Below are positions 63,981-64,000 of a DNA stretch of 64,000 nt, piece after piece. The stretch spans positions 726,501-790,500 of the forward strand of contig CALZFC010000067.1 of assembly GCA_945643635.1 (NCBI GenBank). The letters are read 5' to 3'. The notes under the pieces are model-generated. The model ran no database searches. It saw nothing but the letters and a program-made list of their open reading frames with translations, and was not told where the DNA came from. The stretch's first letter is position 1, and every line of letters starts with the position of its first letter. This DNA comes from Allodiplogaster sudhausi (lineage: Eukaryota; Nematoda; Chromadorea; Rhabditida; Diplogasteridae). The translations under genes were made by a program, and so were the position numbers.

Positions 63981-64000
63981 TGCTTACTTTTGCGAACTAT

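Overview
The window looks like nematode genomic DNA. It has short phase-consistent introns with TTTCAG or TTGCAG acceptors, AATAAA signals and many small DNA transposons. It also carries a large family encoding secreted proteins with two C-type lectin domains (CTLDs) followed by a CUB domain, an architecture typical of nematode clec genes. The species cannot be told from sequence alone; a rhabditid or diplogastrid is a guess.

Layout. From 1 to 56 kb there are eleven copies of one 12-exon gene. Six lie on the minus strand, called here M1 (372-2637, running off the left edge), M2 (4334-7991), M3 (9784-13809), M4 (about 14178-18296), M5 (23180-26486) and M6 (27565-30395). Five lie on the plus strand: P1 (30885-33644), P2 (34308-39151), P3 (40748-44480), P4 (44842-50077) and P5 (51611-56018). 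All point outward from about 31.2 kb. Exon content, intron sequence and intergenic flanks show a mirror order (M6/P1, M5/P2, M4/P3, M3/P4, probably M2/P5), so the cluster is a large inverted duplication that has since decayed. The exon plan is: 1 signal peptide; 2-4 CTLD1; 5-8 CTLD2; 9 proline-rich linker; 10-12 CUB.

Only P4 keeps every exon, splice site and phase (397 codons plus stop by hand splicing). M1 is open as far as it is visible. The others carry stops, indels, lost splice sites or missing exons. Intron 6 starts with GC rather than GT in eight of nine copies that keep exon 6. A conserved block containing TGATAATGGAAGCGAGCC lies about 190-255 bp upstream of each signal-peptide exon.

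Mobile DNA is abundant and datable because one mirror arm often preserves the empty site. There are two probable solo LTRs, a 977-bp Tc1-type element and a 100-bp one, a 2.7-kb foldback, nested hairpins near 21 kb, and a G-tract MITE family in six places.

Right of 56 kb the gene family stops. There is a two-exon histone H3-like C-terminal piece (57970-58332), about 3.8 kb with nothing recognisable, and then the first four exons of an alanine aminotransferase gene (62115-63904). That gene is followed directly by a tRNA-like sequence and runs off the right edge.
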